Translations under genes and position numbers: made by a program | From: an uncultured Collinsella sp. | GTDB taxonomy: Bacteria > Actinomycetota > Coriobacteriia > Coriobacteriales > Coriobacteriaceae | Reading direction: 5' to 3' | Length of the DNA: 64,000 nucleotides | NCBI GenBank assembly: GCA_900549715.1 | Contig: URPK01000002.1 | Location: 179,362-243,361 of the forward strand | The notes under the pieces: generated by a model | What the model saw: the letters and a program-made list of their open reading frames with translations, nothing else | Told to the model about the DNA's origin: nothing | The model's database searches: none | Shown here: positions 34,158-42,243 of the stretch, piece after piece | Layout of the letters: the number at the start of each line of letters is the position of its first letter | Numbering within the stretch: the stretch's first letter is position 1

Positions 34158-35378
34158 ATGGTTGATGAGGACTTTGCCTGGCGGCTTGCGCAGGACCTTG
34201 TGAAGATTGACAGCTCAGACCCGGGCGCGTATGAGGATGAAATTGAGCGCTTCATTAAGAGGCTCATTGAGCAGCAGCTGGCACAACTTGATAGTTCTGC
34301 GCTCGATGCCGTGCAGATTGAGGAGCTCGAAGTGCTGCCCGGGCGCCGCAACCTTAAAGTCACCGTGCCGGGCCAAAGCGACGAGCCGCGGCTGGTCTAT
34401 ATCTGCCACATGGATACCGTCACCTTGGGCGATGGCTGGGACGCAGACATCGCACCGCTTGGGGCGGTTGTGCGCGACGATAAACTCTATGGCCGCGGTG
34501 CCTGCGATATGAAGGGTGGCCTGGCCTGCGCCATTGCCGCACTGGTCCATACGCTCGAGCGCGTGGCGGCAAGCGGTGAGCTGCCCCGACGTGGCTTTTC
34601 GCTCATCTGCTCGGTCGACGAGGAAGACTTTATGCGTGGCTCCGAGGCGGCCATTGATGCCGGCTGGGTCGGTTCGCGCGAATGGGTGCTGGACACCGAG
34701 CCCACCGACGGACAGATCCAGGTGGCGCACAAGGGGCGCACATGGTTCGAGATTGAGATGGCAGGCGTCACGGCGCACGCGAGCCAGCCTTGGAAGGGCG
34801 CCGACGCCGTCGCCGCCATGGCAGAGGTCGTCTGCGCGTTGCGCCGCGCGTTCATGGCGCTGCCCGTACACGATGAGCTGGGGCCATCGACCATCACGTT
34901 TGGACAGATCGAGGGCGGCTACCGCCCCTATGTCGTGCCCGACCATGCCAAGGTCTGGGTCGATATGCGCCTGGCCCCGCCGACTGATACGGCCGCCGCG
35001 ACGCGCATGGTAGAGCAGGCCATCGCCGGCGCCGAAGCCGCGGTCCCCGGCTGCCATGGAAGCTATACCGTGACAGGCGACCGCCCCGCCATCGAGCGCG
35101 ATCCAAGCTCTCCCCTTCTGGCTGCACTCAAGCGTGCCGCCGATGACGTGACGGGCACAGACACGACCGTCGGCTTCTTTACCGGCTACACCGACACTGC
35201 CGTCATTGCCGGCAAGACAGGCAACCGCAATTGTATGAGCTACGGCCCCGGCTCGTTGGCGCTCGCGCACAAGCCCAACGAGTATGTGCCCCATGCCGAT
35301 ATCGTTCGCTGCCAAAACGTGCTCATCGCGCTTGCCGATAACACGCTCTGGGACGCAAGCGGCCAAGTTGGGGCATAA
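34158..35378 (+). CDS. M20 family metallopeptidase (ArgE/DapE-like)
   Basis: A 406-residue M20 hydrolase. The di-zinc motifs are CHMDTV (near residue 89), YGRGACDMKGG and SVDEEDFMRG. The M20 dimerisation domain follows (AGVTAHASQPWKGADAV). Relatives are acetylornithine deacetylase, succinyl-diaminopimelate desuccinylase and dipeptidases; the sequence does not choose. ATG 34158 follows GTGAGGTTGCAT; an ATG ten codons upstream lacks a site. It is divergent from the nuclease-like gene, and a DUF1015-like gene follows 39 bp after its stop. Confidence 0.85.
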   Translation: MVDEDFAWRLAQDLVKIDSSDPGAYEDEIERFIKRLIEQQLAQLDSSALDAVQIEELEVLPGRRNLKVTVPGQSDEPRLVYICHMDTVTLGDGWDADIAPLGAVVRDDKLYGRGACDMKGGLACAIAALVHTLERVAASGELPRRGFSLICSVDEEDFMRGSEAAIDAGWVGSREWVLDTEPTDGQIQVAHKGRTWFEIEMAGVTAHASQPWKGADAVAAMAEVVCALRRAFMALPVHDELGPSTITFGQIEGGYRPYVVPDHAKVWVDMRLAPPTDTAAATRMVEQAIAGAEAAVPGCHGSYTVTGDRPAIERDPSSPLLAALKRAADDVTGTDTTVGFFTGYTDTAVIAGKTGNRNCMSYGPGSLALAHKPNEYVPHADIVRCQNVLIALADNTLWDASGQVGA

Positions 35379-35417
35379 TAAGCCGCGAACAAACCGACTC
35401 GCGCGTTAGGACCGCCC

Positions 35418-36098
35418 ATGAAAGCACTTCCATTTCCCTGCATCCGCCCAGCTCAGGACCGCGTGCTCGAGGCGCTGCCTGCGATGGGCGGTATCCTGAG
35501 CGGCAACGACGCCCTGCGCGGCGCCATTGCTGACGGCCTAATGCTCAAGGATCCAGGCGCGGCGTATTACGTGTACGAGTGTTCGGGAGAGCTGGGACGC
35601 GTGACGGGCGTTGTGGCAATTTGCCCGGTTGGTGTACTGACGGACGACAACGCGTCCTCCGCAGATGCGGCCGCAGCCGCCCGCGCAATCGCCGAGCTTA
35701 AGGTGCAGCCTCGCCCTGTAACGCTCGCCTACGAAGCCTCGCCCGTCATGGATATCATCCTCGGCGCCGCCAAAGAAGGCGCGTCGCTCTATGCCGTCAC
35801 CGACCCCGCCGGCATTACGCACCGTGTGTGGGAGGTCAAGCGCGAGGACGCCGTTGCTGCCATCCGTGCCATGCTCGATCAGGCACCCGACCCCGTGTTC
35901 GCCGGTGACTCCGCCTATGCCGCCGCACTGGCTGGGGCATCGCAGATTCTGGCCGATGAGGCCCGTGCCGCCGGAACGTACACCGGCAAAGAGCCGTTCA
36001 ACTTTGCCGTAGCTGCGCTCTTCCCCGCCGCGCAGGTCAGCGGCGGCGCGCCGCAGGTTCCGACGGGTCTGCTCACTCACCAGATCTCACGGTTCTAG
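35418..36098 (+). CDS. shortened DUF1015-like protein
   Basis: A 226-residue protein that looks like a trimmed DUF1015 member: an FPCIRPAQDRV opening, DGLMLKDPGAAYYVYEC, a VWEVKREDAV segment and an FNFAVAALFPAAQ end follow the family's order. Usual members are about 400 residues and contain a KHE motif and an IADGHHR motif. Here the KHE region is missing and the second reads FAGDSAYAAA. It may have lost the ancestral activity. It follows the M20 gene by 39 bp and is probably co-transcribed. Confidence 0.5.
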   Translation: MKALPFPCIRPAQDRVLEALPAMGGILSGNDALRGAIADGLMLKDPGAAYYVYECSGELGRVTGVVAICPVGVLTDDNASSADAAAAARAIAELKVQPRPVTLAYEASPVMDIILGAAKEGASLYAVTDPAGITHRVWEVKREDAVAAIRAMLDQAPDPVFAGDSAYAAALAGASQILADEARAAGTYTGKEPFNFAVAALFPAAQVSGGAPQVPTGLLTHQISRF

Positions 36099-36142
36099 CG
36101 GACTCAAACGCGAAGCTGGAAAACCCAGCATCCAAACAAACA

Positions 36143-36186
36143 AGGGGCAGGGATGCAATGCCCGTGCATGCATCCCCGCCCCTTTC
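36143..36186. terminator. bidirectional hairpin terminator
   Basis: AGGGGC-A-GGGATGCA (36143-36157) pairs with TGCATCCC-C-GCCCCT (36169-36183), followed by TTT. It lies between the right-facing DUF1015-like gene and the left-facing phosphatase. Confidence 0.7.
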
Positions 36187-36229
36187 GCATCAAACAATTT
36201 CGCCGGCAAACCGCGCCGCAACGCCAGCG

Positions 36230-36865
36230 CTACCCGCGCTGCGGGCCTACTACCGCTACAAGCGGTTCAAGCCCCAGCTCGCGCGCGTAATCCTCCTGCG
36301 TAAAGACTTCGACCAACTCAAACGTGTCGGATTCGTCGTCAAACGCAAAGTGCAGCACCGAGCAGTTGCCCGGCACGCGATCGCGCTCGTCGGCCGCCGC
36401 ACCCTTCACGTGATCCATAAACTCCTTGATAGCCGAGCCATGGCTTACCGCGAGCACACACGTATGGTCCGGACGCTGCATGAGTTCGGTCAGCGTCGCC
36501 ACCATGCGCTCGCGCACCTGGATCTGGCCCTCGCCGCCAAATTGACGATAGAAATCGCGCCACGGGCGCTCGGGCATAAGCATCACGCGCTCGGCCTCAA
36601 AGTCGCCAAAGAACCACTCGCGCAGACCGTCCAGGCGCTCGTACGTCATGCCCGACCACAGGTTGGCGATGGTCTGTTCGGTGCGGTGCAGCGTAGAGGT
36701 GTAGGCGTGGTCGGGCTCAATGCCGCGCGCACGCAAGAACATGCCGGCACGCGCCGCCTGATCGCAGCCCAGCTGTGTGAGCGGCGAGTCACTCCACCCC
36801 TGAATGATACGCTTAAGGTTGAATGTCGTCTGTCCATGACGGACCAGATACAGATCTTTATTCAT
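36230..36865 (-). CDS. histidine phosphatase family protein
   Basis: A 211-residue phosphoglycerate-mutase-like phosphatase. The catalytic LYLVRHGQTTFN is at the N-terminus and the second His is in AVSHGSAIKEF. ATG 36865 follows AAAGGACCCCT; the longer open frame upstream overlaps the preceding gene. It lies 17 bp downstream of a paralogue in the same direction; the two clearly arose by duplication. Substrates of such proteins vary widely and cannot be told here. Confidence 0.85.
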   Translation of the reverse strand: MNKDLYLVRHGQTTFNLKRIIQGWSDSPLTQLGCDQAARAGMFLRARGIEPDHAYTSTLHRTEQTIANLWSGMTYERLDGLREWFFGDFEAERVMLMPERPWRDFYRQFGGEGQIQVRERMVATLTELMQRPDHTCVLAVSHGSAIKEFMDHVKGAAADERDRVPGNCSVLHFAFDDESDTFELVEVFTQEDYARELGLEPLVAVVGPQRG

Positions 36866-36882
36866 AGGGGTCCTTTCGTTCG

Positions 36883-37425
36883 TTACCAACCCAAGAGCGA
36901 AAACGCCCCATCGCAATAGCCAAAATGAAGCACGGCACCGTTGTCGGGCAGCTCTCCCCCGCCAGTCACATACTCAAGAAACTCCTGGCAGGCTGAGCCG
37001 TGGGAAACCGCCAGCACGCAGTCGTGCTGCGGCCTGGCCATGATGCGGGACAGCGCCGCGACCATGCGCGACTGAAGCTGCACTTCCGACTCGCCGCCAA
37101 AGGCCACCGGATAATCGCCCCAGGGCTGCGGCGGCATCTCGCGATTTGATGTGCCCTCCAGCGAGCCAAAATGCCACTCACGCAGGTCATCGACCAGCTC
37201 AATGGAACGGCCCTCGCCAACGATAAGCTCGGCCGTATGCCGCGCCCGGCCCAACGGCGAGGAATACACATGATCAAAGGCCACGCCACGCGCCGCAAAC
37301 GCCGTACGCGCCGTCAGCGCCTGCTCGCGCCCGCGCGCCGTAAGCGGCGAATCGTGCCAGCCCTGCAAAATGCTCTGCACATTGAGCTCAGTCTGCCCAT
37401 GCCGCACCAAATACAGATCTGCCAC
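36883..37425 (-). CDS. histidine phosphatase family protein, paralogue
   Basis: A 180-residue histidine phosphatase with LYLVRHGQTELN at the N-terminus and AVSHGSACQEF near residue 140. It shares ILQGWHDSPLT with IIQGWSDSPLT of the downstream copy. It is about 30 residues shorter at the C-terminus than that copy. It is first of a two-gene unit, bounded upstream by a dispersed palindrome that probably terminates the nitroreductase gene. Confidence 0.85.
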   Translation of the reverse strand: MADLYLVRHGQTELNVQSILQGWHDSPLTARGREQALTARTAFAARGVAFDHVYSSPLGRARHTAELIVGEGRSIELVDDLREWHFGSLEGTSNREMPPQPWGDYPVAFGGESEVQLQSRMVAALSRIMARPQHDCVLAVSHGSACQEFLEYVTGGGELPDNGAVLHFGYCDGAFSLLGW

Positions 37426-37440
37426 ACGCCCTCCCCTCGT

Positions 37441-37475
37441 ACCACCACAAAGGGGACAGGCACCTTTGTGGTGGT
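37441..37475. repeat. ACCACCACAAAGG palindrome, copy 5
   Basis: ACCACCACAAAGG (37441-37453) with its exact complement (37463-37475), core GGACAGGCA. It lies 32 bp past the stop of the left-facing nitroreductase gene. Confidence 0.8.
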
Positions 37476-37507
37476 TTACCGTCTGATCACGCCGCGGTGA
37501 CGCTCAG

Positions 37508-38179
37508 CTACACCAGCACGTCGGCGAGCGAACGCTTGGGTACGTGGTGCACCTGTGCCTCGTCGCGCCAATAATTGATGGAGCCATCGGGGTTGGAATC
37601 GATCGCATCGATCACCTGTATCTCGGCCGGAACGCCAAAGGCCATGATCAGCTTGAGCTCATACTTGTCGTTATCGAGCCCCATGGCATCGATCGCATGG
37701 GGCGTAAAGGCCTTGAACATGCAGGCTGCCACCTCGGGCGTAGCGCTGCGGGCGGCGAGCATCATCGTCTGCGCGGCAATGCCCGTGTCGACCTCGGTAA
37801 TGGGAGCGGCAGGCTTGCCCGGAACGGCGCGCTCAGCCAGAATCGCGATGTAGCCGGTCGGGCGCTCGCCCTCGGCAGGACCCGGCCAATCCTTAAGTGC
37901 GCCGGCCCATGCGAGCTCGTCAAATACACGCGCGCAATCCTCGGCACCGCTCACCACGTGAAAACGCAGACGCTGAGCATTGGCGCCGCAGGGAGCCAGG
38001 TGCGCCAGTTCCGCCAGCTCGAGCAAAAACTCGCGCGGCACGCGCATGGACTCGTCAAAACGGCGGCACGTACGGGCACGACGGACCAGCGCATCAAACG
38101 CTTCCAGACCGAGCTTTTCGCAACCTTGCTTTGCCATCGATTCGACACTCGACGGTGCCTCGGGAACTGCTTCGTTCAT
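37508..38179 (-). CDS. nitroreductase family protein
   Basis: A 223-residue flavin (FMN) oxidoreductase. FMN-contact sequences are RARTCRRFDES near residue 35 and APCGANAQRLRFHV near 65, and the C-terminal half holds IAAQTMMLAA and KLIMAFGVP. ATG 38179 is preceded by GGGGGTCCCT, only a moderate site; an ATG 15 codons downstream is also possible, and the frame is open well upstream into non-coding DNA. The natural substrate is unknown. The 236-bp region to the divergent HdeD-like gene holds no other gene. Confidence 0.85.
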   Translation of the reverse strand: MNEAVPEAPSSVESMAKQGCEKLGLEAFDALVRRARTCRRFDESMRVPREFLLELAELAHLAPCGANAQRLRFHVVSGAEDCARVFDELAWAGALKDWPGPAEGERPTGYIAILAERAVPGKPAAPITEVDTGIAAQTMMLAARSATPEVAACMFKAFTPHAIDAMGLDNDKYELKLIMAFGVPAEIQVIDAIDSNPDGSINYWRDEAQVHHVPKRSLADVLV

Positions 38180-38414
38180 AGGGACCCCCAATACAAGCCA
38201 ATTGTCCTTAGGAAAATCTAACCTAAAACGTAGGCAATAACGAACAGGGCTGCAATGTTCTACACCTGTTGAATAGAAAATCGCGACGTGGGGAACAACG
38301 GAAACAATTCGGGGCCTTTGGGTTACGTTTCGCCCTCCCCGACCCATACGTCAGCGCCCTTAGGGGATACTGGTTGTAACGATCAAGGCTTACGCCGCAC
38401 GGAAAGGAGACATT

Positions 38415-39017
38415 ATGGGCATCTTTAAGAACGATGACCAAAAATCGAGCCAGTTTGGATTTGACGAGAAAAGCATGGCAGGCAAAGCCGTCAAGGCCGT
38501 GCGCTGGATCTACGCCATCACGGGCGTCGTGGCGCTCATTGCTGGTATCGCGCTGCTTTTTGCACCCGCCAAGTCCCTCGTCTTTTTGACGACCGTCCTG
38601 GGCTTCTACTTTGTGATTACGGCAGCCATCAGGCTGTTCACTGCCATTTTTGAGCCGCTGCTGCCCACCGGCTGGCGCGTCACGAGCATCATCTCCAACC
38701 TACTCATTATCCTGGGCGGCGTCATAATCCTGCGCAACCAGGCCTTCTCGACCGCGACGCTCACCACGATGGTGGTTATCGTGGCCGGCTTTGGCTGGAT
38801 TGTCGAAGGTGTCATGTCCATTCTGGAGTCCGAGCTTTCGTCCAACCGCGCCCTCGCTATCCTGAGCGGCGCACTTTCCATCATCGCCGGCATGTTCGTG
38901 TTTATCTATCCGCTGTGGTCGGCCAAGATGCTCGTCATCTTTAGCGGCGCCGCGCTGCTGGTGTTTGGCGTAACGCTGATTGTTCGCGCTATTCAATTTG
39001 GCAAACTGGTGCACTAG
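38415..39017 (+). CDS. HdeD/DUF308 family membrane protein
   Basis: A 200-residue protein with about six hydrophobic segments in pairs (AGIALLFAPAKSLVFLTTVL, in part; ILSGALSIIAGMFVFIYP; FSGAALLVFGVTLIVRAI), the DUF308/HdeD pattern linked to acid resistance in Escherichia coli; here the function is unknown. GGAAAGGAGACATT precedes the ATG. The next gene begins directly after its stop. Confidence 0.8.
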   Translation: MGIFKNDDQKSSQFGFDEKSMAGKAVKAVRWIYAITGVVALIAGIALLFAPAKSLVFLTTVLGFYFVITAAIRLFTAIFEPLLPTGWRVTSIISNLLIILGGVIILRNQAFSTATLTTMVVIVAGFGWIVEGVMSILESELSSNRALAILSGALSIIAGMFVFIYPLWSAKMLVIFSGAALLVFGVTLIVRAIQFGKLVH

Positions 39018-39500
39018 ATGCCGCGAACGCTCTTTATTGATGCCGACGCCTGCCCGGTCACGCGCGAGTCGATTGACTGCGCGCGGCGGGCGGGCGTCGC
39101 CGTTGTTATCGCCGGCAACAGCACGCAAAACCTGGAACGGCACATTCGCCGCGACGACCCGCGCGATGCCGAGCACGCGCGACGCGGCTTTTGGGTCACG
39201 ACGCTCGACGTGAGCGTGGGCGCCGACAGCGCCGACTTTGCCATTGTCGAACGCCTGCAGGCGGGCGACGTGGTCGTGACGCAGGACATTGGCTTGGCGA
39301 GCATGGTGCTCGGGCGCGATGCCGCCGCCATCGGTGTGCGCGGGCGCGTGTACGACAAGGCGACTATCGACATGCAGCTGTTTATTCGCCACGAGGAAAA
39401 GAAGGTACGCCGCGCCGGCGGACGCACTCGCGGTCCGGCAGCATTTACCAGCGAAGACCGCGCCCGCTTTAAACGCAACCTCACCGAGTTGCTGCACTAA
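39018..39500 (+). CDS. YaiI/YqxD family protein (DUF188)
   Basis: A 160-residue DUF188 protein with a PIN/RNase-like fold. The hallmark LFIDADACPVTRE opens the protein, TTLDVSVGADSADFAIVERL follows, and VVVTQDIGLASMVLGRDA is central. The acidic residues suggest metal-dependent nuclease chemistry but no activity is established for the family. Its ATG immediately follows the stop of the HdeD-like gene, so they are co-translated. A strong terminator follows. Confidence 0.88.
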   Translation: MPRTLFIDADACPVTRESIDCARRAGVAVVIAGNSTQNLERHIRRDDPRDAEHARRGFWVTTLDVSVGADSADFAIVERLQAGDVVVTQDIGLASMVLGRDAAAIGVRGRVYDKATIDMQLFIRHEEKKVRRAGGRTRGPAAFTSEDRARFKRNLTELLH

Positions 39501-39502
39501 CC

Positions 39503-39546
39503 AAGGTAGATTTTTGAGACATGCCTAAAATCTACCTTTTTGTTTT
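39503..39546 (+). terminator. intrinsic terminator
   Basis: AAGGTAGATTTT (39503-39514) pairs perfectly with AAAATCTACCTT (39527-39538) and is followed by TTTGTTTT. It ends the HdeD-like/yaiI unit. Confidence 0.9.
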
Positions 39547-39580
39547 GAGCGGTGTGAGCGCTCGGAATCCATGGCTCAAC

Positions 39581-39656
39581 AAAAAACGGGCTTCAAAATG
39601 CCATGCGTCGCCGCATTGCGCAGGCGCTGAGCATGGCTATTTGAAGCCCATTTTTT
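39581..39656. terminator. bidirectional terminator with long stem
   Basis: GGGCTTCAA (39588-39596) with TTGAAGCCC (39641-39649), and inner CCATGC (39601-39606) with GCATGG (39631-39636). T-runs flank it on both strands. It lies just past the stop of the left-facing permease gene. Confidence 0.8.
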
Positions 39657-39664
39657 AGGCCCAC

Positions 39665-40753
39665 TTAGAGGCCAACGGCGGAGAGGATGAGGCCCCAGCC
39701 AGCGCCGATGACGTACATCATGATCAGGAACACGGCATTTTCGCGGGCGCTGCGGTTGGTGCGGAACAGCACCAGATAACCCACGCCGGCGGAAATGAGC
39801 GTGCCGGCGAGCATCGGCGCCAGTTGCAGCGCGCCTTCCAGATACAGCTGTGTAATGACCACGCTCGCCGAGCAATTGGGAATCAGCCCGACAAGCGCCG
39901 AACCCAGGACAGCGAGTGTCTCGTTGCCGCGCAGGAACTGCTCGATCGCGGACTCGCCGAACGTCTCGAGCACGGCGACCAGAATCAGCGTCACCAGAAA
40001 AATGAATACCGAGACCTGCACGGTGTGCGAGATCGCACTGCGGATGATCGACAGGACAGGCGTCCCTTCGTGGGAGTGAGAGTGACCGTGACCATCATGG
40101 TGTTCATGTTCGCCCTCATGACCGTGATCGTGGCCATGTCCGTGTTCGTGCTCGTCCTCGTCTTCATCACAACCGCAATGGTCGCGCTCGCACAGCTCGT
40201 GGATGTGGTCGGCGCTCACGCCTGCCTCGGCCACCTCGTCGATGATGTCACCGCCGCTGTGGTCGTCGTGCGCGCAGTTCACGTGGGCCGGGTTGGCCGC
40301 GGTTCCCAGCACGGTACGGCGAATCGCCGCGTGCGCGCGGGCGTTACGGCGCAGGCCGCGAATGGCAGCGTCCACGATAAAACCCGTGACCAGTGCGATC
40401 AGCGCTTTCGAAGCCAAAAGCATCGCCATAGTCTGCACGGGAACCTGCTCGGCAAGCAACAGCGGCAGCATCTCATCGGAGGTCGAAAGGAACACCGCCA
40501 CCAACGTGCCCAAGGTCACGACACGGCCGGCGTACAGCGTTGCTGCCATGGCCGAAAATCCGCACTGCGGCACCATGCCCAGCAGCGAGCCAACCACGGG
40601 ACCCGCAGCGCCGGCGCGCTTGATAGCGCCGTTGACGCGGTCGCCCGCAACGTGCTCAAGTGTCTCGAGAGCAAGATACGTCACCAACAAAAACGGCACC
40701 AGCGACAGCGTGTCCTTGCCGGCGTCGAGCAGAATATCAATCAGTAAATCCAT
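39665..40753 (-). CDS. ArsP_2-type permease (putative manganese or arsenic efflux protein)
   Basis: A 362-residue protein with two sets of about five membrane segments. Each set carries a repeat-like motif (GMVPQCGFSAMAATLYAGRV and GLIPNCSASVVITQLYLEGA), as in ArsP_2/putative manganese transporters. Between them is a cytosolic loop of about 100 residues very rich in His, Glu and Asp (HEHGHGHDHGHEGEHEHH near residues 201-218), a likely metal-binding segment. AAAGGTTCC lies upstream of the ATG. No regulator is adjacent. The metal is not decided by the sequence. Confidence 0.75.
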   Translation of the reverse strand: MDLLIDILLDAGKDTLSLVPFLLVTYLALETLEHVAGDRVNGAIKRAGAAGPVVGSLLGMVPQCGFSAMAATLYAGRVVTLGTLVAVFLSTSDEMLPLLLAEQVPVQTMAMLLASKALIALVTGFIVDAAIRGLRRNARAHAAIRRTVLGTAANPAHVNCAHDDHSGGDIIDEVAEAGVSADHIHELCERDHCGCDEDEDEHEHGHGHDHGHEGEHEHHDGHGHSHSHEGTPVLSIIRSAISHTVQVSVFIFLVTLILVAVLETFGESAIEQFLRGNETLAVLGSALVGLIPNCSASVVITQLYLEGALQLAPMLAGTLISAGVGYLVLFRTNRSARENAVFLIMMYVIGAGWGLILSAVGL

Positions 40754-40924
40754 GACGGATGGAACCTTTCGTGTCTTTCGGCAGCATTGTAAAAGTCCTA
40801 GCGGTCAACTAGGGTATTGTAGTTGTCCCGGGCGCGGTGCCAATAGTTGCCTATGGTAAACTATCATCTCGCCATAACTCAGTAACCTCGAGCCGCACAA
40901 CGCGGCCCGTCCAAGGAGTAGCAT

Positions 40925-41893
40925 ATGAACGTATCGCAAGCACTCGAATACGAGCGCCAGCCGTTTATCCCCATGTTTATCTACGGCGACCACGGCGCCA
41001 TGGAGTCCGAGCGCCAGAAGGGCGAGGAGGCCCTCAAGGTGCTCGAGACCGAGTACTTTACCGCCGAGGGCGACCCCGGCTTCGACTTTGCCACCGTGCG
41101 CGACCTGGCCGACCGCAACCGCGACCTGTGCGACCAGATTGGCGAGGCGCGTCTGCGCAACGTGACGCCCGCGACGCTCTCGCGCGGCCTGTCCGATGCC
41201 GACACCTGCGCCGCCATCGGCAAGATGCAAAAGCGCACCGCCGCGTCCGTTATGCGCGAAATCCGCGGCGACCGCGACGCGCTCGGCGTGGCCTACGCCC
41301 GCAAGCCCATCCAGGGCACCGTGCTCGGTATCGACATCGAGACCACCGGCCGTGCACCCGAGCGCGGCTATATCATCAACGTGGGCTGGGAGATCATGGA
41401 GCTCACCAGCGACGCCGTCCCGCATGACGCCGAGGCACACTACTGCGGCCTGCCCGACATCTACCGCGGCGAAGATGTGCCGCTGTCGAATATCCACCAC
41501 ATTACCTGGGACGACATCGACGGCAAAACGCCCTTCCGCGAGAACAAGGAGCTGCAAAAGCAGCTGCTCAAGCTTATGAAGAAGTACCCGTACATGGCGC
41601 ATAACGCCGCCTTTGAGGACAGCTGGTTCAAGATTCACCTGGACGGTTACGCCGAGGCACGCCGCGCGGGTAAGATCATCGTCATCGACTCGCGCCAGAT
41701 CTGCCGCAGCCTGGACGCCGACGTGCGCTCGCTCCCCCGCGAGTCCGCCCCCGCCGCGCTCGAGAACTGGGCACGCCGTCGCGGCACCCTCGCGCCCGAC
41801 GCCAACGAGCAGCATCTGGGTCTGGACGACACCGACCTCATGCTCCGCACGGTACAGGCCGAGTTCAACCTCAAGAACCTGTTTGCGAAATAG
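40925..41893 (+). CDS. DEDDh-family 3'-5' exonuclease
   Basis: A 322-residue protein whose residues about 135-310 form an RNase T/DnaQ-type exonuclease: motif I GIDIETTGR, motif II AHNAAFEDSW, and motif III HLGLDDTDLM with the His and Asp five apart. The first ~130 residues have no recognised domain and look helical. CAAGGAGTAGCAT precedes ATG 40925. It may act in DNA repair or RNA trimming. A nested GC-rich hairpin (CTGCTT...AAGCAG outside GCGGCC...GGCCGC, 41912-41979) follows. Confidence 0.85.
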   Translation: MNVSQALEYERQPFIPMFIYGDHGAMESERQKGEEALKVLETEYFTAEGDPGFDFATVRDLADRNRDLCDQIGEARLRNVTPATLSRGLSDADTCAAIGKMQKRTAASVMREIRGDRDALGVAYARKPIQGTVLGIDIETTGRAPERGYIINVGWEIMELTSDAVPHDAEAHYCGLPDIYRGEDVPLSNIHHITWDDIDGKTPFRENKELQKQLLKLMKKYPYMAHNAAFEDSWFKIHLDGYAEARRAGKIIVIDSRQICRSLDADVRSLPRESAPAALENWARRRGTLAPDANEQHLGLDDTDLMLRTVQAEFNLKNLFAK

Positions 41894-41911
41894 CAACGCC
41901 TGCGACAAACA

Positions 41912-41979
41912 CTGCTTGCTCACGAGCGGCCTCGCAGCGGGAAACCCCGCAGCGGGGCCGCCCCACGTTCCATAAGCAG
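41912..41979 (+). terminator. nested GC-rich hairpin after the exonuclease gene
   Basis: Outer CTGCTT/AAGCAG (41912-41917, 41974-41979) and inner GCGGCC/GGCCGC (41926-41931, 41956-41961). There is no strong U-tract directly after it. The remainder of the 350-bp gap to 42243 is AT-rich with no other feature I can support. Confidence 0.45.
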
Positions 41980-42243
41980 GCCCGCTCTTCACAAATTCTG
42001 AACCCTATTTTTTACTTATTTCAGCACTTTCCCGACACGTGATTTGTACTCGGATGGCGATGCACCGATACCAAATGTGCAGCAATTGAGTGTTTCCATG
42101 CTATAGCCAAGCTGCGAAAACATTTATTTAGGGCGTACCGACCCATAATTGCGTCAAGCTTTTGGACAGCATTTGGTTAGACCTCTAAAACGACTTTTCC
42201 ACTCAGCGCCATCAACACGGCATTAGCTGACACGATATATGCC

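Noticed and set aside
34004..34363. Upstream extension of the nuclease-like gene by 120 codons
   Set aside because: It overlaps the divergent M20 peptidase start and has low-complexity Ser/Arg composition, so the gene is taken to start near 34003.
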